This document shows, piece after piece, positions 1 to 6,704 of a stretch of 10,043 nt of DNA (the stretch's first letter is position 1; the number at the start of each line of letters is the position of its first letter). The DNA is from Thermodesulfobacteriota bacterium (lineage in GTDB: Bacteria > Desulfobacterota > Thermodesulfobacteria > Thermodesulfobacteriales > Thermodesulfobacteriaceae), in the NCBI GenBank assembly GCA_003641645.1, contig QNAZ01000016.1:1-10043 (forward strand). The letters are read 5' to 3'. The notes under the pieces were generated by a model that saw only the letters and a list, made by a program, of their open reading frames with translations, had not been told where the DNA came from and did not search any database. The position numbers were made by a program, and so were the translations under genes.

Positions 1-1081
1 AGACCATATAAAGGAATTATCAGAAAAGGAAAAAGAGGAATTGAAGGAAGTTAGTGAAAAATTTCCTTTTAGAACTAATGAGTATTATCTTTCTCTTATT
101 GATTGGAAAAATCCTGATGATCCCATAAGAAAAATTTCCATTCCTTCCAAAGAAGAGCTTACTGTATGGGGTAAACTTGATGCTTCTAATGAAAAAAAAT
201 ATACGAAAATTCGTGGTCTTGAGCATAAATATTTAGATACAGCAGTAATTTTAACTACTAATGTATGTGCAATGTATTGCAGATTTTGTTTTAGAAAAAG
301 ATTATTTATTAACAAGGGTGATGAAATAGCTCTTGATATTTCAAAAAACTTAGAGTATGTAAGGAAGCATCCAGAAATAAATAATGTCCTTTTAACAGGA
401 GGAGATCCATTAGTTCTTAATACTTCTAAACTTGAAAAAATTTTGGAAGAACTTAGTGAGATTCCTCATGTAAGGATAGTAAGAATAGGTTCAAAGATAC
501 CAGCTACAAATCCTTTTAGGATAATTAATGATTCTTCACTCATTAGGTTATTTGAGAAATTTAATTTTCAAAAAGATAAAAAGCTTTATCTTATGACACA
601 TTTTAATCACCCTAAGGAACTTACCAAAGAAGCAAAAAAGGCAATTAAACTTGTGCAAAAAACAGGAGCTATTACTTACAATCAGACTCCTATTTTAAAA
701 GGAATAAATGATAATGCAGAAACTATAAAAACACTTATTGAAGAACTTTCTTTTGCTGGTATAACTCCTTATTACTTTTTCCAGTGTAGACCAGTTGTAG
801 GAAATAGAATGTTTTCAACCAATATTGAAGATACTATAGACATTGTAGAATCTGCAAGATCTAAAGTTTCTGGACTTGCAGCTAAGGTGAGATATGTAAT
901 GTCTCATGAAACAGGGAAAATAGAAATCCTTGGTAAAACAAAAGAACATATCTTTTTTAGATACCACAGAGCTGCTAATCCTGAAGATGCAGGGAAAATT
1001 ATGGTTTATAAAAGAAATCCTTCTGCTTGCTGGTTTGATGATTATACTGAACTTGTTGAAGAATACAAAATTAATGCTTAA
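1..1081 (+). CDS. KamA-family radical SAM protein (lysine 2,3-aminomutase-like), 5' end cut by window
   Basis: The reading frame is open from the left edge (first whole codon at 2-4) to TAA at 1079-1081. No ATG occurs before the conserved sequence begins, so the true start lies upstream and the TTG at 41 is not a likely start. The radical SAM [4Fe-4S] motif CAMYCRFC is encoded at 266-289 (C-x3-C-x2-C). The family motif LLTGGDP follows near 389-409, and NEYYLSLIDW near the N-terminus is typical of KamA proteins. Lysine 2,3-aminomutase binds PLP through the Lys of PGGGGK; here the matching stretch reads SHETGK (Lys codon 917-919). The QCD motif that contacts the substrate amine is QCR (782-790). 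It is therefore a KamA paralogue that probably does not act on lysine, and its substrate is unknown. Its stop overlaps the next gene's ATG by one base, implying translational coupling. The family call is secure; the reaction is not. Confidence 0.9.
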   Translation, partial: DHIKELSEKEKEELKEVSEKFPFRTNEYYLSLIDWKNPDDPIRKISIPSKEELTVWGKLDASNEKKYTKIRGLEHKYLDTAVILTTNVCAMYCRFCFRKRLFINKGDEIALDISKNLEYVRKHPEINNVLLTGGDPLVLNTSKLEKILEELSEIPHVRIVRIGSKIPATNPFRIINDSSLIRLFEKFNFQKDKKLYLMTHFNHPKELTKEAKKAIKLVQKTGAITYNQTPILKGINDNAETIKTLIEELSFAGITPYYFFQCRPVVGNRMFSTNIEDTIDIVESARSKVSGLAAKVRYVMSHETGKIEILGKTKEHIFFRYHRAANPEDAGKIMVYKRNPSACWFDDYTELVEEYKINA

Positions 1082-1941
1082 TGAAAAAGCCTTTAATCAG
1101 TGTTATCATTCCTACATATAACAGAGCTTATATTCTTTCTAAAGCTATAGAAAGTGTCTTAAATCAAACTTTTAAAGATTTAGAGCTTATTGTTGTTGAT
1201 GATGGTTCTACAGATAAAACCCCTTATTTAGTTAGTAAATATCCACTTATATATGTTAAAAAACCTCATACAGGAGTTCCTCATACAAGAAATATCGGTA
1301 TTTCAAAAGCAAAAGGAGATTTTATTGCTTTTCTTGATAGTGATGATGTTTTTGTGCCAGAAAAATTAGAAAAACAACTTAAATTTTTTGAGAGGTATCC
1401 TGATTATAAAATTGTTCAAACAGAAGAAATCTGGTATAAAGGAAATAAAAGAATAAATCCAAAAAAAATTCATAAAAAAGCTGAAGGATGGTTTTTTGAT
1501 AGAGCTATAAAACTTTGTGTGGTTTCTATTTCTACTGTCTTAATAAAAAAAGAAGTTTTTGAAGAAGTGGGAATGTTTGATGAGGAATTTCCAGTGTGTG
1601 AAGATTACGAGTTCTGGTTGAGGGTCTCATTAAAAATGCCAGTTGGTCTTATTAAAGAGTATTTAGTAATTAAAAGTGGAGGAAGACCTGATCAGCTTTC
1701 AGCTATGAAGGGGCTTGATTACTATAGAACTTTAGCTCTTATAAAACTCTTTAAGAACTATCAAAAAGATTTAAAATTAGAACAAAAACTTATGCTTTAT
1801 GCTGAAGCAAAAAAGAAATTTGAAATATTTTATAAAGGAGCTTTAAAGCATGGAAATTTAGAAAAAGCTTTTATACTTGAAAATCTTTTTAAAAAAACTT
1901 TTGCAGATTCTGTGATAAATTTTTATAAAAGTCTTATATAA
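1081..1941 (+). CDS. Family 2 glycosyltransferase (GT-A fold)
   Basis: This 286-residue protein probably transfers a sugar from a nucleotide-sugar donor to an unknown acceptor. The GT-A pattern is clear: ISVIIPTYNR at residues 6-15, nucleotide-binding VVDDGSTD at 38-45, the RNIGISKAKGD stretch at 70-80, the metal-binding DxD-type motif DSDD at 86-89, and the acidic acceptor-side motif CEDYEFW at 173-179, where the catalytic base is usually placed. No signal peptide or transmembrane segment is visible, so it should be cytosolic. The tail after about residue 200 is Lys-rich and helical, beginning with GGRPDQLSA. The ATG overlaps the stop of the KamA gene (TAATG) and has no Shine-Dalgarno sequence, so it is probably translated by coupling. 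RecG starts 3 bp after its stop. Family assignment is firm. Acceptor and pathway (surface polysaccharide, LPS core or protein glycosylation) cannot be told, because no other sugar genes lie nearby. Confidence 0.9.
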   Translation: MKKPLISVIIPTYNRAYILSKAIESVLNQTFKDLELIVVDDGSTDKTPYLVSKYPLIYVKKPHTGVPHTRNIGISKAKGDFIAFLDSDDVFVPEKLEKQLKFFERYPDYKIVQTEEIWYKGNKRINPKKIHKKAEGWFFDRAIKLCVVSISTVLIKKEVFEEVGMFDEEFPVCEDYEFWLRVSLKMPVGLIKEYLVIKSGGRPDQLSAMKGLDYYRTLALIKLFKNYQKDLKLEQKLMLYAEAKKKFEIFYKGALKHGNLEKAFILENLFKKTFADSVINFYKSLI

Positions 1942-1944
1942 AAT

Positions 1945-4419
1945 ATGGAAGCAGAAAAAAATTTAACTATTCAAGAATGGATTCCTAAGATTTTGAGACC
2001 TCTTGAGTTTGTTTCTAAAAATAATTTTATAAACTTACCTAAAACTAAAGGGCTTGAAAAGGCTTTAAAATTTCTTATCAGTAAAGCTCCTGATGATATA
2101 AATGATATTAAAGATAAACTTTTAGAGCTTTGTACTGATTTAGAGATAAGTTCCTTAGAAAAGAAAAAAGAAAAAATAATTAAGATGCTTAATCTATTAA
2201 AATCTTTAAATCTTTCCCAGACAAAAAATGCTTTAGATTTAGAGGAATTCAGCAGAAATAATTTTAAAGATTGGGAAATCCCAGAAAAAGAGTTATCTTT
2301 GGAAACCTATTTCAAATATAAGGAAATTCTTAAACAACCTGTTCAATTTTTAAAAGGAGTAGGACCTCGTATTGCTAAAAAATTGGCAAAAAAAGGTATT
2401 TACACTATAGAAGATTTGTTATTTTTTCTGCCCAGAGATTATGAGGATAGAAGAAGGGTCACTCCTATAGCAGATCTTAAAGAAGGTCAGAGGGCTGTAG
2501 CATTTGGAGAGATTCTTAAAAGTGGAATTACTTATTTTTCCAGAAGAAAGATATTTTATGCATATATTACAGATGGAACAGGATTTTTAACTTTAAAATG
2601 GTTCAATTTCAATGAAAGAGTCTGGAGAAATATTTTAACTCCAGGAAAAAATTTTTATGTAATTGGAGAAGTCTCACGTTTTGGAAGAGAGTTAGAAATA
2701 ATTCATCCAGAGCTTATTGAGGAAGATGATGAAGAAAAATTAGCTATAGAAATAGGACATATTGTGCCTATATATTCTTCTATAGAAGGTGTTTCAGAAA
2801 AGTATTTTAGAAAAGTTATAAAAAATGCTGTAGAAGAATACGGAGATTATCTAAATAACTATATACCAATTGAAATTTTAAGAAAAAGAAAATTGGTCCC
2901 TTTAAATATAGCTATTAAAAATTTGCATTTTCCAGAACCTTCAGAAAATATACTCTTATTAAAAAGAGAAGAAAGTGTTTATCATAAAAGCCTTGCTTTT
3001 GATGAGTTTTTCTTCTTGGAATTAGCTTTAGCTTTAAGAAAAGGAAAGATAAAAAAAGAGACTGGTATTGTTTTTAATACAGAAAGCAAACTGGTTGAAG
3101 AATTTATTAAAAAATTGCCTTTTGAATTAACTTCTGCTCAAAAAAGAGTTATAGAAGAGATTAAAAAAGATATGGCAAGTGGTCTTCCTATGAATAGACT
3201 TCTTCAAGGAGATGTAGGATGCGGGAAAACAGTGGTTGCTTTTATTGCTACTTTAATAGCTATAGATAATGGCTATCAGGTAGCTTTAATGGCTCCTACA
3301 GAGATTTTAGCAGAACAGCATTATTACAATTTCAGGCAGTATGCCCAAATTATGGGAATTTATCCAGCTTTATTAACAGGAGGAATACCACCCTCTAAAA
3401 AAAGAGAGATATATCATGGACTCTCTACAGGATTTATAAATTTAGTGATAGGAACTCATGCTCTTTTTCAAGAAAGAGTGGAGTTTAAAAAGCTTGGTTT
3501 GGTAATTATTGATGAACAGCACCGCTTCGGAGTTCTTCAAAGAGCAGCTCTTCGAGAAAAAGCTAAAGGTATAACTCCTGATACATTAATCATGACAGCA
3601 ACCCCAATTCCAAGAACCCTTGCTCTTACAATTTATGGAGATTTAGATCTTTCTATAATAAATGAAATGCCTAAAGGGAGAAAACCTATTATTACCAAGC
3701 TCTTTTTAGAATATAATAAACGCAAAGCCTATGAAGAAGCCAAAGAAGAGCTTAAAAAAGGACATCAAGCTTATGTTATACTTCCTCTTATTGAAGAATC
3801 AGAAAAAATGGATCTAAAAGCTGTAACTACTTATGGAGAATATCTTCAGAAGGAGGTTTTTTCAGAATATAAAGTAGGTATTCTTCATGGAAGAATGAGT
3901 TCTTATGAAAAAGAAAAGATTATGCATGCATTTAAAAGAAAAGAGATTCAAGTTTTGGTTTCTACCACAGTGGTCGAGGTTGGGGTAGATGTTCCAAATG
4001 CAACAGTTATGATTATAGAACATGCAGAAAGATTTGGACTTTCTCAACTTCATCAATTAAGAGGAAGAGTTGGTAGAAGTGGGTATCAGTCCTATTGTTT
4101 TCTAATAGCTTATAAAATTTCTATGTATAGCGATGCCTATAAAAGACTTCAAATTTTATGTGAGAGTAATGACGGATTTAAAATTGCAGAAGAAGATTTA
4201 AAATTAAGAGGTCCTGGAGAATTTCTTGGAACTAAACAATCAGGCTATTTAGAATTTAGAAGGGCTGATATTGTAAGAGATTATCAAATACTTCTTTGGG
4301 CAAGAGAAGATGCATTCAAACTCATAGAAAAAGATCCAGGACTTAAAAATAATCCAATTTTAAAAGAAGAGCTAATGAGAAGATGGGAAGAAAGATTAAA
4401 ATTATCCGAAATAGCATAA
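1945..4419 (+). CDS. recG: ATP-dependent DNA helicase RecG
   Basis: RecG is a superfamily 2 double-stranded DNA translocase that remodels stalled replication forks and drives branch migration of recombination intermediates. This copy has 824 residues. The OB-fold wedge domain begins near residue 132 with an HhH-like FLKGVGPRIAKKLAKKGI and the LLFFLPRDYEDRR motif. Helicase motifs follow in order: Walker A GDVGCGKT 422-429 (Lys428), the APTEILAEQH region near 451, DEQH box 523-526, TATPIPRT 551-558, STTVVEVGVDVP 673-684 and the arginine-finger motif QLRGRVGR 704-711. The C-terminal LRGPGEFLGTKQSG of RecG is also intact. E. coli RecG has 693 residues; the surplus is an N-terminal helical extension of about 130 residues, comparable to the one known in Thermotoga RecG. 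The ATG at 1945 lies 3 bp after the previous stop with no clear ribosome binding site. The extension stays in frame without interruption, which supports this start. Confidence 0.98.
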   Translation: MEAEKNLTIQEWIPKILRPLEFVSKNNFINLPKTKGLEKALKFLISKAPDDINDIKDKLLELCTDLEISSLEKKKEKIIKMLNLLKSLNLSQTKNALDLEEFSRNNFKDWEIPEKELSLETYFKYKEILKQPVQFLKGVGPRIAKKLAKKGIYTIEDLLFFLPRDYEDRRRVTPIADLKEGQRAVAFGEILKSGITYFSRRKIFYAYITDGTGFLTLKWFNFNERVWRNILTPGKNFYVIGEVSRFGRELEIIHPELIEEDDEEKLAIEIGHIVPIYSSIEGVSEKYFRKVIKNAVEEYGDYLNNYIPIEILRKRKLVPLNIAIKNLHFPEPSENILLLKREESVYHKSLAFDEFFFLELALALRKGKIKKETGIVFNTESKLVEEFIKKLPFELTSAQKRVIEEIKKDMASGLPMNRLLQGDVGCGKTVVAFIATLIAIDNGYQVALMAPTEILAEQHYYNFRQYAQIMGIYPALLTGGIPPSKKREIYHGLSTGFINLVIGTHALFQERVEFKKLGLVIIDEQHRFGVLQRAALREKAKGITPDTLIMTATPIPRTLALTIYGDLDLSIINEMPKGRKPIITKLFLEYNKRKAYEEAKEELKKGHQAYVILPLIEESEKMDLKAVTTYGEYLQKEVFSEYKVGILHGRMSSYEKEKIMHAFKRKEIQVLVSTTVVEVGVDVPNATVMIIEHAERFGLSQLHQLRGRVGRSGYQSYCFLIAYKISMYSDAYKRLQILCESNDGFKIAEEDLKLRGPGEFLGTKQSGYLEFRRADIVRDYQILLWAREDAFKLIEKDPGLKNNPILKEELMRRWEERLKLSEIA

Positions 4420-4426
4420 AAATTAT

Positions 4427-4434
4427 AAAGGGGG
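4427..4434 (+). promoter_or_regulatory. Strong Shine-Dalgarno site for the prephenate dehydrogenase gene
   Basis: AAAGGGGG lies 5 bases before the ATG at 4440, in the 20-bp gap after recG. It is the only clear ribosome binding site among the rightward genes. It fixes the start and suggests this gene is translated independently of recG. Confidence 0.75.
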
Positions 4435-4439
4435 ATTAG

Positions 4440-5264
4440 ATGGATGATAACTTTAGAATCGGTATTATTGGTGGAAAAGGTAAAATGGGAAATCTTTTTA
4501 AAAATCTTTTTGAAAAAAAGGGTTATTCTGTAATAATTTCAGATATAAATACAAATCTTCCTAATACAGAACTTGTAAAAAAAAGCAAAGTAGTTTTAAT
4601 TTCAGTTCCTATGGAAGTTTTTTCTGAAGTGGTGAAAGAAATTGCTCCTTTTGTAGAGGATCATCACTGGTTAATTGATATCTGTTCTCTTAAAACAGAG
4701 CCTGTAAAAATAATGAAAAAATATTTTAAAAAAGGAGAAATTTTAGCTACTCATCCCCTTTTTGGTCCTTATGAGAAAAATTTAAATGGAAAAACTATAG
4801 CTTTATGTCCTATAAGAGGAAAAAATGTAATTAAATGGTTTAAAAAAATTATGTTAGATGAAGGTCTAAATATTGTAAAGATTTCTCCAAAAAAGCATGA
4901 CGAAATTATGGCACTTGTGCAGGTAATAAATCATTTTTGGCTTATACTTTTAGCAAAAATTATTAAAAATTCTAAATTTTCTTTAAAAGATATAGTTTCT
5001 CTTTCTACTCCAAGCTTTTTAAGACAACTTCATATTTTGAAAAGATTTGCTAAGCAAGATACTAATCTTTATGCAAGAATTCAACTGGAGAACCCCTTAG
5101 GAAAAAAATTTAGAAATCTTTTATGCAAAAACTGTAAAATTTTAAACAAAGCCTTTAATTCAGAAAAAGGAGAAGAAATATTTACAGAGTACTTTGTCAT
5201 AGCAAAAGAAATTGCCAAAGAATTAGAAATACTTTTGAACCAAGCTTTTCCTGATGAAATATAA
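4440..5264 (+). CDS. tyrA: Prephenate dehydrogenase, E. coli TyrA-type dehydrogenase domain without chorismate mutase
   Basis: This enzyme oxidatively decarboxylates prephenate to 4-hydroxyphenylpyruvate, the tyrosine branch of aromatic amino acid synthesis, using NAD(P)+ in the cytosol. The 274 residues open with a Rossmann motif, IGIIGGKGKMG (7-17). An Asp at 35, after the second strand, favours NAD+. Further marks are ISVP (54-57), CSLKTEP (82-88), catalytic HPLFGP (His105), HD at 153-154, Gln161, His165 and Arg202 in KRFAKQD. From recalled E. coli TyrA numbering, His105, His153, His165 and Arg202 match His197, His245, His257 and Arg294 at a constant offset of 92. The protein is therefore the T-protein dehydrogenase domain minus its N-terminal mutase domain of about 92 residues. 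The start is set by the ribosome binding site at 4427-4434. Its last 42 bp overlap the convergent lgt gene. An arogenate-specific variant is not excluded. Confidence 0.88.
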   Translation: MDDNFRIGIIGGKGKMGNLFKNLFEKKGYSVIISDINTNLPNTELVKKSKVVLISVPMEVFSEVVKEIAPFVEDHHWLIDICSLKTEPVKIMKKYFKKGEILATHPLFGPYEKNLNGKTIALCPIRGKNVIKWFKKIMLDEGLNIVKISPKKHDEIMALVQVINHFWLILLAKIIKNSKFSLKDIVSLSTPSFLRQLHILKRFAKQDTNLYARIQLENPLGKKFRNLLCKNCKILNKAFNSEKGEEIFTEYFVIAKEIAKELEILLNQAFPDEI

Positions 5265-6020
5265 AAGAAGCAAGCCTGAAATAATCATTCCTAAACATAA
5301 AATCTGCCCCATAGTCATCCAGCCAAAAATAAGAGAAAAACTTTGAGTATATTCATGATCTCTTAAAAATTCAAAAAAGAATCTAAGAATTCCATATAAA
5401 ATAAGGAACAAAGCTAATTTTGTTCCTGGAGTCCAATTCTTTTTTCTTAAATTCCATAAAAAAAGAAATAAAAAAAGGCCTGTAACTAAGCCTTCATAAA
5501 GTTGAACAGGGTGTCTTGGAATAGGACCACCTTTTGGGAAAATCATAGCCCAGGGAAGATTACTTGGGATTCCGTATATTTCACCATTTATGAAATTGCC
5601 TATCCTTCCAAAAAAGAGACTAATTGGTGCTGTAACTACGACTAAATCTGCCCACCATAAAAAAGATTGTTTATGTTTTTTTATATAAAAATATCCTACT
5701 AAAACTGCTCCTATTAAACCTCCATGAAAAGACATTCCACCTTCCCATATAGCTATTATTTCTTTAGGATGGGTTAAAAAGTAATCAGGATAATAAAAAA
5801 AACAAAATCCCAAACGAGCTCCTATTATTAATCCCCAAAAACTATAAAAAAGTAAGTTCTCAAGAAAGGGATAAAGCTCTTTTTTACCTCTTTCTTTGAG
5901 TTGATATCTACATAGAAAAAGACAGCAAAAGAAACTTATTATATACATTAAACCATACCATCTTACTGCAAAAGGACCGACTTTAAAAATGACAGGATCA
6001 ATTTGAGGATAGGTAAGCAT
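5223..6020 (-). CDS. lgt: Phosphatidylglycerol--prolipoprotein diacylglyceryl transferase
   Basis: Lgt is an inner-membrane enzyme that transfers diacylglycerol from phosphatidylglycerol to the lipobox cysteine of prolipoproteins, the first step of lipoprotein maturation. The 265-residue length is usual. About seven hydrophobic segments are visible, the first near residues 23-37 and the last near 239-256. Family hallmarks are all present: RWYGLMYI (20-27), GARLGF (67-72), WEGGMSFHGG with His99 (92-101), the Lgt signature GRIGNFINGEIYG (138-150) with Arg139 and Asn142, RHPVQLYE (169-176), and RFFFEFLRDHE with Arg213 and Arg220. The start ATG at 6020 lies inside the end of nth (23-bp overlap) and has a Shine-Dalgarno site 8 bases upstream. 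It is the last gene of the leftward string, and its 3' end overlaps the convergent dehydrogenase gene. No lipoprotein or lspA gene is seen nearby. Confidence 0.97.
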   Translation of the reverse strand: MLTYPQIDPVIFKVGPFAVRWYGLMYIISFFCCLFLCRYQLKERGKKELYPFLENLLFYSFWGLIIGARLGFCFFYYPDYFLTHPKEIIAIWEGGMSFHGGLIGAVLVGYFYIKKHKQSFLWWADLVVVTAPISLFFGRIGNFINGEIYGIPSNLPWAMIFPKGGPIPRHPVQLYEGLVTGLFLFLFLWNLRKKNWTPGTKLALFLILYGILRFFFEFLRDHEYTQSFSLIFGWMTMGQILCLGMIISGLLLLYFIRKSLVQKYF

Positions 6021-6693
6021 TACAGAGATCCTTTAAGACACACTCTTCACATTTTGGTTTACGAGAGATACAGATTTTTCTTCCGTGTGCCTGCATAAGA
6101 TAAGGGAAAATGAACCAGCTTCTTTTAGAAAGCACTTCCATAAGCTCTTTTTCAATCTTTTCAGGCTGTTTAGAAGTTACCAGTCCCAGACGCTGAGAGA
6201 TTCTTCTTACATGAGTGTCAACAGGAATACCTTCTACAATTCCATAAGCATTAGCTAATACAATGTTGGCAGTTTTTCTGGCAACTCCTGGAAGTTCCAT
6301 AAGTTCTTCTACGGTTTTAGGCACTTCTCCTTTATACTTTTCTACTATTATTTTGCAAGCATCTTTAATATATTGGGCTTTTTGTCTATAAAATCCGGTG
6401 CTTTTTATATCCTCTGCCAGTTCTTCTAAATCTGCTTTTGCAAAATCTTCTGCAGTTTTATATTTCTTAAAAAGATCTTTAGTAACCTCATTTACTCTCT
6501 CATCTGTGCATTGTGCTGATAAAATAGTAGCTATAAGAAGTTGAATAGGAGTCTTAAAATTAAGAGCTATTTTTGCATCTGGATAAGCTTTCTTCAATCT
6601 TTTAACAACCTCTTTAGCTTTTTCTTTTAAAGCCTTATTTTTTACTTTCTCTTTTTTCTTCTTTTTACTTTTCTTTTTCTTCTTAGCACACAT
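5998..6693 (-). CDS. nth: Endonuclease III, DNA glycosylase/AP lyase
   Basis: Nth removes oxidised pyrimidines from DNA and cleaves the resulting abasic site by beta-elimination in base excision repair. The 231-residue protein carries the family's LSAQCTDERVN block (58-68), the helix-hairpin-helix LPGVARKTA (134-142) with catalytic Lys140, and VDTHVRR (158-164) with catalytic Asp159. It ends with the [4Fe-4S] loop cysteines 208, 215, 218 and 224 in the exact C-x6-C-x2-C-x5-C spacing. E. coli Nth has 211 residues; the surplus is an N-terminal tail in which 15 of the first 25 residues are Lys. No alternative ATG lies just downstream, and TAAGGAG precedes the start at 6693, so the tail appears to be translated. 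The ribosome binding site overlaps the previous gene's stop. The gene lies 9 bp after the unknown protein gene and overlaps lgt by 23 bp. Confidence 0.97.
   Translation of the reverse strand: MCAKKKKKSKKKKKEKVKNKALKEKAKEVVKRLKKAYPDAKIALNFKTPIQLLIATILSAQCTDERVNEVTKDLFKKYKTAEDFAKADLEELAEDIKSTGFYRQKAQYIKDACKIIVEKYKGEVPKTVEELMELPGVARKTANIVLANAYGIVEGIPVDTHVRRISQRLGLVTSKQPEKIEKELMEVLSKRSWFIFPYLMQAHGRKICISRKPKCEECVLKDLCNAYLSSN
6028..6034 (-). promoter_or_regulatory. Shine-Dalgarno site for lgt, inside nth
   Basis: Read leftwards, AAAGGAT lies 7 bases before the lgt ATG (6020-6018) and within the nth coding sequence. It supports that start codon and hence the 23-bp nth/lgt overlap. Confidence 0.6.
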
Positions 6694-6695
6694 AA

Positions 6696-6704
6696 CTTCT
6701 CCTT
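6696..6704 (-). promoter_or_regulatory. Strong Shine-Dalgarno site for nth
   Basis: Read leftwards, AAGGAGAAG precedes the nth ATG (6693-6691) and overlaps the TAA stop (6705-6703) of the upstream gene. It confirms that the lysine-rich N-terminus belongs to Nth and suggests stop-start reinitiation between the two genes. Confidence 0.75.

Noticed and set aside
41..43. TTG as the start codon of the KamA-like gene
   Set aside because: The frame stays open to the window edge, no ribosome binding site precedes the TTG, and family members have more residues at the N-terminus. The gene is more likely cut by the edge.
20..315. Two leftward open frames antisense to the 5' part of the KamA-like gene
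   Set aside because: They lie wholly opposite a well-conserved coding region, lack ribosome binding sites and recognisable motifs, and have low-complexity Phe/Ile/Lys composition.
930..1121. Rightward 63-codon open frame spanning the KamA/GT2 junction
   Set aside because: It is out of frame with two clearly conserved genes that occupy the same bases; it is a by-product of AT-rich codon use.
3862..4056. Leftward 64-codon open frame inside recG
   Set aside because: It is opposite conserved helicase motifs of RecG and shows no start signal or family resemblance.
5240..5300. Possible bidirectional terminator at the convergent junction
   Set aside because: AAGCTT and the AAGCAAGCCTG stretch do not pair into a stable stem, and neither strand shows a stem followed by a U-tract.
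6640..6690. The A/T-rich homopolymer tract as a repeat element or terminator
   Set aside because: Read in frame it encodes the Lys-rich Nth N-terminus directly behind a strong ribosome binding site, and no stem precedes it.
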